DNA of 15,757 bases from assembly GCA_947581745.1 (NCBI GenBank), contig CANPVW010000055.1, forward strand, positions 1 to 15,757, written 5' to 3'. Made by a program: the position numbers and the translations under genes. Position 1 is the stretch's first letter. Each line of letters starts with the position of its first letter. Source of the DNA: Candidatus Benthicola azotiphorus. GTDB taxonomy: Bacteria > Gemmatimonadota > Gemmatimonadetes > Palauibacterales > Palauibacteraceae. The notes below the pieces were generated by a model that saw nothing but the letters and a program-made list of their open reading frames with translations, ran no database searches and was not told the origin of the DNA. Shown here piece after piece: positions 6,146-14,445 of this stretch.

Positions 6146-9100
6146 TCAGGCGAAATAGAGGCGACGACACGGCACCCGAGGCGCGGTACCCGGGCGTTCC
6201 GATGGCCATGGATGGCAGCTCGGCGGTCGTGGAGATGGAGACCGCCGCCAGCGAGGGCGCCGGAGCGTACCCGATCACGCCGTCGACTCAGATGGGCGAG
6301 GGATGGGCCGCCGCGAAGGCCGCAGGCAGCACCAACGTCAACGGGCGGAGGCTCCTGTTCTTCGAGCCGGAGGGCGAGCACGCGGCGGCAGGTGTCACTG
6401 CAGGCATGAGCATGACGGGGCTCCGCGCGACCAACTTCTCGAGCGGCCAGGGAATCGCATACATGCACGAGTCGCTGTACGCGGCCGTCGGCAAGCGCCT
6501 CACGTACGTGCTGAACATAGCGGCGCGCGCCATGACGAAGCACGCCCTGAACGTGCACGCCGGTCACGATGACTACCACGCGGTGGACGACACGGGCTTC
6601 TTCCAGCTGTTCGGCAAGGACGTGCAGGCGATCGCCGACCTGACGCTGATCGCCCACCGCATCGCGGAGCTCAGCCTGAACCCCGGACTCGTGGCGCAGG
6701 ACGGCTTCCTGACGAGCCACGTGATCGAGTCGCTTCTCCTGCCCGAGCGGGACCTGATCAAGGAGTACCTGGGAGACCCGGCGGACATGATCGAGTCACC
6801 CACGCCGGCGCAGGTCCTCACGTTCGGAGAGAAGCGGCGCCGCATTCCGGAGATGTTCGACCTCGACTACCCGGCGCTCCTGGGCTCAGTGCAGAACCAG
6901 GACTCGTACATGCAGGGAGTGGCCGCCCAGCGGCCGTTCTACTTCGACCATGTGCGGGAGCTGGCCGATCGAGCGATGGCGGAATACCGCGAGCTGACGG
7001 GCCGCCGTTACGACCGCGCCATGGGATATCGGATGGACGACGCGGACTACGTCCTGGTCGGGCAGGGATCGGTCGTGTCGAACGCCGAGGTCGTCGCCGA
7101 CTATCTGCGAGCCGAACGCGGCCTGAAGATCGGCGTGATGGACGTCGTGATGTTCCGTCCGTTCCCGGCCGACCGGATCAGCGGCATGCTGAAGGGGAAG
7201 AAGGGCGTCACGGTCCTGGAGCGCTGTGACCAGCCGCTCGCCGTGGATCAGCCTCTGCTGCGCGAGATCCGGGCGGCCATGTCACAGGGTCAGGAAAACG
7301 ACCGTGCCGCCCGCAGCGCGAAGGACGGAGCCCGTCCGTTCCCCGGCGTGGCCGACGTGGCGGCCGAGCAGGTCCCCGACTTCTACTCGGCCGGCTTCGG
7401 TTTCGGCAGCCGCGACCTGCAGCCGGCAGACCTCGTTCTGGCGGTGGAGAACATGCTGCCCAAGGGGCGCAAGCGCCGACAGTACTACCTGGGCATAGAC
7501 TTCGTGCGGGAGGGGACCAAGCTGCCGAAGCTCGAGATATGGCAGGAGAAGCTCCTCGAGCACTATCCGGACCTTGCCGAGCGGGCGCTCGTCCCCGAGA
7601 CCCAGATCAACTTGCTCCCGAAGGACGCGATCTCGCTGCGCATCCACTCCGTCGGCGGCTGGGGCGCGATCACGATGGGAAAGAACGTGGTCATGACCGC
7701 GTTCGAGCTGGCCGGCCTGAACGTGAAGGCCAATCCGAAGTACGGGTCCGAGAAGAAGGGGCAGCCCACCACGTTCTACGGCGTCCTGTCACGCGAGCCG
7801 CTGCGACTGAACGGCGAGCTCAAGTTCGTGAACGTCGTTCTGTCGCCCGACCCGAACGTGTTCCGCAATTCGAACCCGCTGGCCGGCATGCAGGAAGGCG
7901 GCGTGTTCGTCATCCAGAGCGATCACGAGCCGGAGGAGGTCTGGGCTTCCCTGCCCCCGCAGGCACGCCGGACGATCCAGGAGAAGGACATCAAGGTCTA
8001 CACCCTGGATGCCTTCAAGATCGCTACCGAGGAGGCCACCGATCCCGACCTGCGCTACCGGATGCAGGGCACGGCGTTCATGGGCGCCTTCTTCCGAACA
8101 TCGCCGTTCATGAAGACCGAGGGCCTCGACGAAGAGACTCTGTTCCAGGGCATGCGGAAGCAGCTCCAGAAGAAGTTCGGACATCTGGGCGAGCGCGTGG
8201 TGGAAGCCAACCTCAAGGTGATCCGTCGTGGATTCGACGAAGTCCGGCAGGTGGAAGCCGAGGGCGAGCTCGTGGGCGCCGGCCAGGTCATGGCGGAGGC
8301 CGCGGTGGGCCAGATCCCTACCCTCCTCGATCACGCCGACCAGGACTGGGGGATCGGAAACCAGGGGCGCTTCTGGGAGCAGGTGTGCTCGCTGTGCGGG
8401 CTCGATCAGGACGTGATCGCCGACCCGTTCGCGGCGATCAGCGCCATTCCGGCAGCGACCAGCACGGTGCGCGACATGTCGGACATCCGGTTCGAGATCC
8501 CGGAGTTCATCGCCGCCAGGTGCACCGGGTGCGCCCAGTGCTGGACTCAGTGCCCGGACGCGGCGATCCCGGGGCTCGTGAACTCGGTCGAGGACGTGAT
8601 CCAGACCGCGATCCGCACCGCACAGAACGGGAAGCCGCTCGACCGCATTCAGTCGATCTCGGCGAACCTGGCCCGCGAGGCGCACAAGGTCCTCAAGGCC
8701 GTCCCGTACAGGACGTTCGGCGACACGATCACGACGGCATACGGCAACCTGGTCGAGAAGCTGCCATGGGACGCGGACCGCAAGAAGTCGCTCGACGAGG
8801 AGTTCGCGGCCGTGTACTCGGTGCTGGCAGACTTTCCGCTGGCCAAGACGGTCCCGTTCTTCGACGTCCATGAGAACAAGGAGAAGGGGGCGGGAGGCCT
8901 TCTGTCGATCACCGTGAACCCGGAGGCCTGCAAGGGCTGCAACATCTGTGTGGACGTGTGCGCCGACGGAGCCCTGGTCACGGTTCGTCAGGACGAGGAG
9001 AACCTGGACCAGCTCCGGCGCAACTGGAAGATGTGGGAGAACCTGCCGGACACGGCCGACCGGTTCATCAACATCCGGAACCTGGAGGAAGGCATCGGGG

Positions 9101-11262
9101 TGCTCCCGTCGCTCCTGCTCAAGAAGGAGAACTACCGCACCATGGCGGGCGGCGACGGGGCGTGCATGGGATGCGGGGAGAAGACGGCCGTGCACCTCAT
9201 CGTATCGGCGGTCGAGTCGCTGATGCAGCCGCGGGTGGAGAACTTCATATCGGATCTCGAGGAGCTGATCGGGACTCTGGACGCGAAGGCCCGGGCCCTG
9301 CTCTCGGCGGACGCGGACCTCGACCTGGCGGCGCTCGCCGACGGCGGTGCGGCCGAGGTTCCGCTCGACGATGACAGGCGCGCGCAGCTCAAGCTCTACG
9401 CGGATGCGATCGCGGCCCTCAAGGACCTGCTGTGGCGCTATACGAAGGGCCCGAGCGGCCAGGGGCGGGCCAACATGGGGATCAGCAACAGCACCGGCTG
9501 CTCGTCGGTGTGGGGCAGCACGTTCCCTTACAACCCGTATCCGTATCCGTGGGTGAACCACCTGTTCCAGGATTCTCCGTCCGTCGCCATCGGGATCTTC
9601 GAAGGCCACATGCGGAAGATGCAGGACGCGTTCGCCGCCGTCCGGCGGGCCCGGCTGCTCGCCTCCGGAGAATACGATGCCGCGGTCCACGAGCCCGAGT
9701 TCGTGGCGCTCACATGGCACGACTTCACGGACGAAGAGTTCGACATGTGTGCCCCGATCGTGGCCATCGGCGGCGACGGGGCGATGATGGACATCGGGTT
9801 CCAGAACCTGTCGCGGCTCCTCGCCTCGGGTAAGCCGATCCGGGTGGTCGTGCTCGATACCCAGGTCTACTCGAACACGGGCGGGCAGGCCTGCACGAGC
9901 GGATTCATCGGACAGGTGTCCGACATGGCCGCATACGGGAAGGCTCAGCACGGCAAGGAAGAGACCCGCAAGGAGCTGGCGCTGATCGCGCTCGCGCATC
10001 GAGGCGCCTTCGTGCTCCAGTCGTCGCAGGCGTCGGCGTCGCACATGATCGGCGGCGTGATCCGGGCGCTGAAGTCACCGCGGCCCGCGGTGATGAACAT
10101 CTACACCCCTTGCCCCGTCGAGCACGGCCTGGCCGACGAGTGGGCGCCCAATGCCGCGCGGTTCGCACTCGAGGGGCGGGCGTTCCCGTTCCTGATCTTC
10201 GACCCGGATGCGGGAGCGACGATCGCCGACTGCATGGACCTCAGCGGCAATCCCGAGGTCGACCAGATCTGGCCGACCTACGAGCTGGAGTACGTGGGAG
10301 AGGACGGCCAGACGCAGAAGATGGAGCTGCCCGTGACCACCGCCGATTGGGCGGCCACGGAGGGCCGCTTCAAGAAGCACTTCAAGCGGATCAAGCCGGC
10401 GGACTGGGACGACGACCAGGTGCCGTTCCACGAGTTCCTGGATCTTTCGGAGGAAGAGCGGGTCGGCAAGACGCCCTTCATCTGGGTGATCGACTCGGAG
10501 AAGAAGCTCGGGCGCCTGGCATGCTCGATTGAGATGGTCCTGCTGGCGGAGGACCGCCTCCTCTACTGGTCACAGTTGAAGGAGCTGGCGGGGCTCGAGG
10601 TGCCCGCTTCCGTCCGGGCTGACATCTCAGATGAAATGGAGGCGGAGTTCGAGGCGAAGACGGCGCTTCTGCGCGCCGAGTACGACGCCCGGCTCGCCGA
10701 GCTCAGGATGAGCTACCCGGCGCTCGTGGCCCGGCGCATGGCCGAAGGCCTCCTGGCCTCCGGGGACGGCAATCTCACCGTGGCCGAGATTCTGGCTCGG
10801 GCCAACGCCGATCCGGGGCTCCAGCCGATCACCGCCGAAGCGGTGGCGGGCCTCGCCGGCCCTCCGGGCGGTAGCGGAAACGGAGGCGCAGCCGTGGGGG
10901 TCGCCCCGGCGGTCACCCCCGCTCAGGCCGTGGCAGTAGCCGATGTCACCGAGATCGCGCCGGCACCTGCCGCGCCGGCTCCGGCGGAGGCCGGGGACGA
11001 GGACGAAGACCTCGTAATGGAGCCGTACATCGAGACGGCCCGCTGCACCTCGTGCGACGAGTGCATCAACATCAACAAGAAGATGTTCGCCTACGACGAG
11101 AACAAGCAGGCGTACATCAAGGACGCGAAGGCCGGCACGTTCGCGGAGATCGTGCAGGCGGCCGAGAAGTGCACGGCGGGGATCATCCACCCCGGGACTC
11201 CGCTGAACAAGAAGGAGAAGGACCTCGAAAAGTGGATCGAGCGGGCGCAGCCGTTCAACTGA
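6142..11262 (+). CDS. nifJ: Giant single-chain pyruvate:ferredoxin oxidoreductase-type enzyme with C-terminal ferredoxin-like domain
   Basis: Predicted to convert pyruvate (or another 2-oxoacid) and CoA to acyl-CoA and CO2, reducing ferredoxin. At 1,706 residues it is about 500 longer than usual PFORs. The alpha domain has YPITP 43-47, Glu79 and Arg129, aligning with Glu64 and Arg114 of the Desulfovibrio africanus enzyme. A transketolase-C-like domain spans about 285-400, and a gamma domain about 500-690 (GGWGAITMGK). Two [4Fe-4S] motifs lie at Cys794/797/800/804 and Cys930/933/936/940. The TPP domain has Cys1008, 1011, 1120 and 1324 as proximal-cluster ligands, GDG 1211-1213 and VYSNTGGQ 1242-1249. 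An Ala/Pro linker (about 1570-1625) joins a single-cluster domain with Cys1635, 1638, 1641 and 1677. ATG 6142 overlaps the rnfB stop; GGGAG lies 9 nt upstream. Family placement is firm; the pyruvate substrate is likely but unproven. Confidence 0.9.
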   Translation: MIRRNRGDDTAPEARYPGVPMAMDGSSAVVEMETAASEGAGAYPITPSTQMGEGWAAAKAAGSTNVNGRRLLFFEPEGEHAAAGVTAGMSMTGLRATNFSSGQGIAYMHESLYAAVGKRLTYVLNIAARAMTKHALNVHAGHDDYHAVDDTGFFQLFGKDVQAIADLTLIAHRIAELSLNPGLVAQDGFLTSHVIESLLLPERDLIKEYLGDPADMIESPTPAQVLTFGEKRRRIPEMFDLDYPALLGSVQNQDSYMQGVAAQRPFYFDHVRELADRAMAEYRELTGRRYDRAMGYRMDDADYVLVGQGSVVSNAEVVADYLRAERGLKIGVMDVVMFRPFPADRISGMLKGKKGVTVLERCDQPLAVDQPLLREIRAAMSQGQENDRAARSAKDGARPFPGVADVAAEQVPDFYSAGFGFGSRDLQPADLVLAVENMLPKGRKRRQYYLGIDFVREGTKLPKLEIWQEKLLEHYPDLAERALVPETQINLLPKDAISLRIHSVGGWGAITMGKNVVMTAFELAGLNVKANPKYGSEKKGQPTTFYGVLSREPLRLNGELKFVNVVLSPDPNVFRNSNPLAGMQEGGVFVIQSDHEPEEVWASLPPQARRTIQEKDIKVYTLDAFKIATEEATDPDLRYRMQGTAFMGAFFRTSPFMKTEGLDEETLFQGMRKQLQKKFGHLGERVVEANLKVIRRGFDEVRQVEAEGELVGAGQVMAEAAVGQIPTLLDHADQDWGIGNQGRFWEQVCSLCGLDQDVIADPFAAISAIPAATSTVRDMSDIRFEIPEFIAARCTGCAQCWTQCPDAAIPGLVNSVEDVIQTAIRTAQNGKPLDRIQSISANLAREAHKVLKAVPYRTFGDTITTAYGNLVEKLPWDADRKKSLDEEFAAVYSVLADFPLAKTVPFFDVHENKEKGAGGLLSITVNPEACKGCNICVDVCADGALVTVRQDEENLDQLRRNWKMWENLPDTADRFINIRNLEEGIGVLPSLLLKKENYRTMAGGDGACMGCGEKTAVHLIVSAVESLMQPRVENFISDLEELIGTLDAKARALLSADADLDLAALADGGAAEVPLDDDRRAQLKLYADAIAALKDLLWRYTKGPSGQGRANMGISNSTGCSSVWGSTFPYNPYPYPWVNHLFQDSPSVAIGIFEGHMRKMQDAFAAVRRARLLASGEYDAAVHEPEFVALTWHDFTDEEFDMCAPIVAIGGDGAMMDIGFQNLSRLLASGKPIRVVVLDTQVYSNTGGQACTSGFIGQVSDMAAYGKAQHGKEETRKELALIALAHRGAFVLQSSQASASHMIGGVIRALKSPRPAVMNIYTPCPVEHGLADEWAPNAARFALEGRAFPFLIFDPDAGATIADCMDLSGNPEVDQIWPTYELEYVGEDGQTQKMELPVTTADWAATEGRFKKHFKRIKPADWDDDQVPFHEFLDLSEEERVGKTPFIWVIDSEKKLGRLACSIEMVLLAEDRLLYWSQLKELAGLEVPASVRADISDEMEAEFEAKTALLRAEYDARLAELRMSYPALVARRMAEGLLASGDGNLTVAEILARANADPGLQPITAEAVAGLAGPPGGSGNGGAAVGVAPAVTPAQAVAVADVTEIAPAPAAPAPAEAGDEDEDLVMEPYIETARCTSCDECININKKMFAYDENKQAYIKDAKAGTFAEIVQAAEKCTAGIIHPGTPLNKKEKDLEKWIERAQPFN

Positions 11263-11283
11263 CTTGAACCGAGCGAACGGCTG

Positions 11284-11290
11284 AAAGGAG
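11284..11290 (+). promoter_or_regulatory. Ribosome-binding site of rnfC
   Basis: AAAGGAG, 4 nt before ATG 11295, in the 32-nt gap after the giant PFOR gene. It is one of the strongest such sites in the window and implies independent translation initiation of rnfC rather than coupling. Confidence 0.7.
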
Positions 11291-11294
11291 CGAC

Positions 11295-12620
11295 ATGCTC
11301 GGATCCAGCACATTCCGGCACGGCGTGCACCCGCCGGAAAGCAAGCACCTTACGGAGAAGGTGCGGGTACGGCGCATGCCGTTCCCTGACGAGATCGTCC
11401 TTCCCCTCAGGCAGCATGCGGGCAAGCCTGCGCGCCTTCTGGTGAAGGCGGGTGACCGGGTGGAGCGGGGCGACAAGGTGGCGGAAGCCGACGGTTTCGT
11501 GTCGGTGCCGATCCACGCGTCCGCGGCCGGCACGGTGAAGGACATCCGCCTCTGCCCGCACCCGGACGGTTCGATGGCCGAGTCCGTCGTCATCGCGGTC
11601 GACCGTTTCTCCCCCCAGGTACCGAGGCCGCGGATCGTGCCGCGCTGGGAGGGCCTGTCGCCCAAGCAGGTCGTGGAAGAAGTACAGAAGGCGGGCGTCG
11701 TCGGGCTCGGCGGTGCGGCCTTCCCCACGCACGTGAAGCTGCTGCCGCCGGACGACATGCCGGTCCACACGCTGATCATCAACGGCGCCGAGTGCGAGCC
11801 GTACCTCACCACGGACCACCGTACCATGGTGGAGTACCCGGCGAGAGTACAGTTCGGCATCCGGATCATGATGAAGGCGCTGGGGGTCGACAAGGCCGTG
11901 ATCGGGGTCGAGAAGAACAAGCCGGACGCGATCTCCCGTCTGCAGGACACCCTGCCGGACGACCTGGACGTCTCCGTCCTGCCCCTGACGGTCAAGTACC
12001 CCCAGGGGGCCGAGAAGATGCTCATCAAGGTCGTCACAGGGCGCGAGGTGCCCTCCGGCAAGCTCCCGATGCACGTGGGTGTCGTGGTCCAGAACGTTGG
12101 ATCGATCGCCTGCATCGGGGAGATCTTCGAGACCGGCTACCCGTTGATCGAGCGCATCGTCACCGTCACCGGACCGGGCGTCCGCCGGCCTTCCAACCTC
12201 CTCGTGCCGGTGGGAACTCGCCTGAGGGACGTGCTCGAGTTCTGTGAAGGGGTCACGGACGAGGCGACGCAGATCGTGTTCGGCGGGCCGATGATGGGTG
12301 CCGCGCAACCGGACCTGGACACCCCGCTCATCAAGGGCACGACCGGCGTCGTCGTTCTGACGAAGGACCAGGCCCGATCTGTGGAACGCTACCCGTGCAT
12401 CCACTGTGGCCGCTGCCTCGAAGCGTGTCCCGTGTTCCTGAATCCATCGCTGCTCGGCACGCAGGCCCAGGCCGGCAGGTACGACGAGATGGAGGCCGCC
12501 AACCTCATGGACTGCATGCTGTGCGGATGCTGCTCGTACGTGTGTCCATCGCACATCCCGCTGTCCCAGATGTTCGCGCTCGGGAAGAACATGTTGCGCA
12601 AGCGGAAGGCGGCCGCATGA
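11295..12620 (+). CDS. rnfC: Rnf complex subunit RnfC (NADH/FMN-binding, two [4Fe-4S] clusters)
   Basis: This 441-residue peripheral cytoplasmic subunit passes Rnf electrons to or from NAD(H). The N-terminus FRHGVHPPESKHLT, the block PLRQHAGKPARLLVKAGDRV and the SVPIHASAAGTVKDI segment match the RnfC barrel-sandwich region. GLGGAAFPTH at 137-146 and the following NGAECEPYLTTDHR stretch correspond to the FMN/NADH-binding fold shared with NuoF. An SLBB-like region follows. Two ferredoxin motifs lie at Cys368, 371, 374, 378 and Cys407, 410, 413, 417. Length matches the compact RnfC without the long Ala/Lys-rich C-terminal tail seen in enterobacteria. Its stop overlaps the rnfD start by ATGA. Confidence 0.96.
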   Translation: MLGSSTFRHGVHPPESKHLTEKVRVRRMPFPDEIVLPLRQHAGKPARLLVKAGDRVERGDKVAEADGFVSVPIHASAAGTVKDIRLCPHPDGSMAESVVIAVDRFSPQVPRPRIVPRWEGLSPKQVVEEVQKAGVVGLGGAAFPTHVKLLPPDDMPVHTLIINGAECEPYLTTDHRTMVEYPARVQFGIRIMMKALGVDKAVIGVEKNKPDAISRLQDTLPDDLDVSVLPLTVKYPQGAEKMLIKVVTGREVPSGKLPMHVGVVVQNVGSIACIGEIFETGYPLIERIVTVTGPGVRRPSNLLVPVGTRLRDVLEFCEGVTDEATQIVFGGPMMGAAQPDLDTPLIKGTTGVVVLTKDQARSVERYPCIHCGRCLEACPVFLNPSLLGTQAQAGRYDEMEAANLMDCMLCGCCSYVCPSHIPLSQMFALGKNMLRKRKAAA

Positions 12621-13684
12621 GCGTCCCCGGCCCGGACGGGCGACGCGCCACGAGTCCGGATCTCGACTCCATGGCCGAGCTCAGACTCCGGATCGCGGCA
12701 TCACCCCACCTCCGCTCGTCGCATTCCACGCCCCGGATCATGTGGAACGTGGTCGGATCGCTGGTGCCGATCCTCGCGGTGGCGACCTACTATTTCGGGC
12801 CGAGCGCATTGCTCGTGGTGGGCGCGGCCACGATCGGCGCCGTGCTCACGGAGCGGCTGTTCGGCAGGAAGGGGAGCACGGGCGACGGGTCGGCGGTCAT
12901 CACGGGCCTCCTGCTCGGTCTGATCCTGCCACCCGGCTTTCCGATGTGGATGGCCTTCCTGGGCGGCGTGTTCGGGATCGCGTTCGGCAAGCTGATCTTC
13001 GGTGGACTCGGCCAGAACGTGTTCAACCCGGCGCTCCTCGGACGCGCGTTCCTGCAAGCGGCGTTTCCGATCGCGATCACGACCTGGCCGGTTCAGCCCG
13101 CGACCTGGTGGTCGCTCCGGGGCGACAACTTCGCCCTCCCGTTGATGTCTCCCAGCGCGCCCGACATCGCGACCGGAGCCACTCCGCTGGGACTGATGAA
13201 GTTCGAGGGACTGCCGACCGGCACCTGGGATCTCATGATCGGTTCCACGGCCGGATCGATAGGCGAGACGGCCGGCCTGCTCATCCTGTTGTGCGGCGGC
13301 TACCTGGCGCTGCGCAAGTATCTGGACTGGCGCATCCCGGCGAGCATCTTCCTCACGGTCCTAGCGTTCTCGGGGGTCCTGTACGCGATCGGACCCGACC
13401 GCTTCCCGAACCCCCTGTTCATGCTGTTCTCGGGCGGTCTGATGCTCGGAGCCATGTACATGGCCACGGACATGGTCACGTCCCCCGTGACGCCGGCCGG
13501 GGCCTGGATCTTCGGCGCCGGCATAGGTCTCCTGGTCGTTCTCATTCGGGTCTGGGGAGGACTCCCGGAAGGCGTGATGTACGCGATCCTGTTCATGAAC
13601 GCGCTGGTTCCGTTCATCAACCGCACCACTCAGCCACGCGTGTTCGGGAAGCCGCGGCGCAAGCCGAAGGGAGCGGAAGCGTGA
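12617..13684 (+). CDS. rnfD: Rnf complex membrane subunit RnfD (flavinylated)
   Basis: This 355-residue integral membrane protein, homologous to NqrB, takes part in ion translocation. LRIAASPHLRSSHST and the following helices are the typical RnfD opening. About 8-10 hydrophobic segments follow, with DGSAVITGLLLGLILPPGF as a characteristic one. GATPLG contains Thr189, the predicted covalent FMN attachment site. The N-terminal ~18 residues before Met19 (ATG 12671) are poorly typical, so that Met is a possible alternative start. ATG 12617 is preferred because it gives the ATGA overlap with rnfC. The gene ends in a GTGA overlap with rnfG. Confidence 0.95.
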   Translation: MSVPGPDGRRATSPDLDSMAELRLRIAASPHLRSSHSTPRIMWNVVGSLVPILAVATYYFGPSALLVVGAATIGAVLTERLFGRKGSTGDGSAVITGLLLGLILPPGFPMWMAFLGGVFGIAFGKLIFGGLGQNVFNPALLGRAFLQAAFPIAITTWPVQPATWWSLRGDNFALPLMSPSAPDIATGATPLGLMKFEGLPTGTWDLMIGSTAGSIGETAGLLILLCGGYLALRKYLDWRIPASIFLTVLAFSGVLYAIGPDRFPNPLFMLFSGGLMLGAMYMATDMVTSPVTPAGAWIFGAGIGLLVVLIRVWGGLPEGVMYAILFMNALVPFINRTTQPRVFGKPRRKPKGAEA

Positions 13685-14445
13685 AGGAGCTTCCGACCAT
13701 CCCGGCGGAAGGTCGCGACCCCGATGACACGGCGACCGGCGGCGGGCCGCCCGTGCCCCCGCAGGTGGCCTCGTCGAAGCTGATCGCCACGCTGGCCATC
13801 GCGGGGGCCCTGGCGGGCCTGGTGATCGTGCTCGTGTTTCAGTGGGCCGACCCGCAGATACAGGCGCACAGGGAAGCCGCGCTCCGCGCCGCGGTGCTCG
13901 AGGTTCTGAACGGCCCGGCGAGCTACCGGTCCCTGTACGTTACTCCGGACGGGCTCGTTGAAAAGCTTCCCGAAGGGTCGGACACGGTCACGGCCGAGAA
14001 GGTGTTCCTCGGCTTCGACGCGTCCGGGGCTCCGGCGGGCTACGCCGTGACGGGGGCCGAGCCCGGCTTTCAGGATGTCATCCAGCTGATCTTCGGATAC
14101 GATGTCGACAGCGGACGACTGCTCGGGATGAAGGTCCTGGAGAGCAAGGAAACTCCCGGACTCGGCGACAAGATCATCAAGGACATGAACTTCGTGAACG
14201 GGTTCCAGGGCGTGAGCGCCCCGATCGTCGGGGTCAAGCAGGGTGCGGGCACCGGCTCGGAGAACGAAGTCGACATGATCACGGGAGCGACGATCTCGTC
14301 GCGAGCCGTGATCGGCATCATCAACCATCGCCTGGAGGCGCTGGGGCCGGCGCTGACCGAGCACGAACCGGGACCAGCCCCGCAGGCCCCTCCGGTCGCG
14401 ACGGCCGACAGCTCAGCGGGCGCCGGAGGCGACGAGGGATCATGA
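13681..14445 (+). CDS. rnfG: Rnf complex subunit RnfG (covalent FMN protein)
   Basis: This 254-residue protein starts at GTG 13681, which overlaps the rnfD stop as GTGA. A Pro/Gly-rich cytoplasmic leader (about 1-30) precedes one membrane helix (about 33-53). An extracytoplasmic FMN-binding domain follows, with GYAVTGAEPGFQD and the ESKETPGLGDKI block of the RnfG/NqrC family. DMITGATISS at 198-207 carries the flavinylation motif, with Thr204 as the predicted FMN-linked residue. The C-terminal 30 residues are Pro/Ala-rich. Both tails make it longer than the usual ~190-215 residues. Flavinylation would need an ApbE-type transferase, which is not seen in the window. Its 3' end overlaps rnfE by ATGA. 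Confidence 0.94.
   Translation: MKELPTIPAEGRDPDDTATGGGPPVPPQVASSKLIATLAIAGALAGLVIVLVFQWADPQIQAHREAALRAAVLEVLNGPASYRSLYVTPDGLVEKLPEGSDTVTAEKVFLGFDASGAPAGYAVTGAEPGFQDVIQLIFGYDVDSGRLLGMKVLESKETPGLGDKIIKDMNFVNGFQGVSAPIVGVKQGAGTGSENEVDMITGATISSRAVIGIINHRLEALGPALTEHEPGPAPQAPPVATADSSAGAGGDEGS

Noticed and set aside
7789..10044. 751-residue open frame on the minus strand
   Set aside because: It lies fully antisense to the PFOR gene, whose motifs are intact. The translation is Arg/His/Val-rich low-complexity sequence typical of antisense frames in GC-rich DNA.
6142..11262. Possible fusion artefact or frameshift making the PFOR too long
   Set aside because: The frame is uninterrupted for 1,706 codons, all PFOR domains are in the canonical order, and the extra C-terminal domain has its own intact cysteine motif, so it looks like a genuine architecture.
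11091..12554. 487-residue open frame on the minus strand
   Set aside because: It is antisense to the end of the PFOR gene and rnfC, with His/Arg/Asp-rich composition and no recognisable motif.
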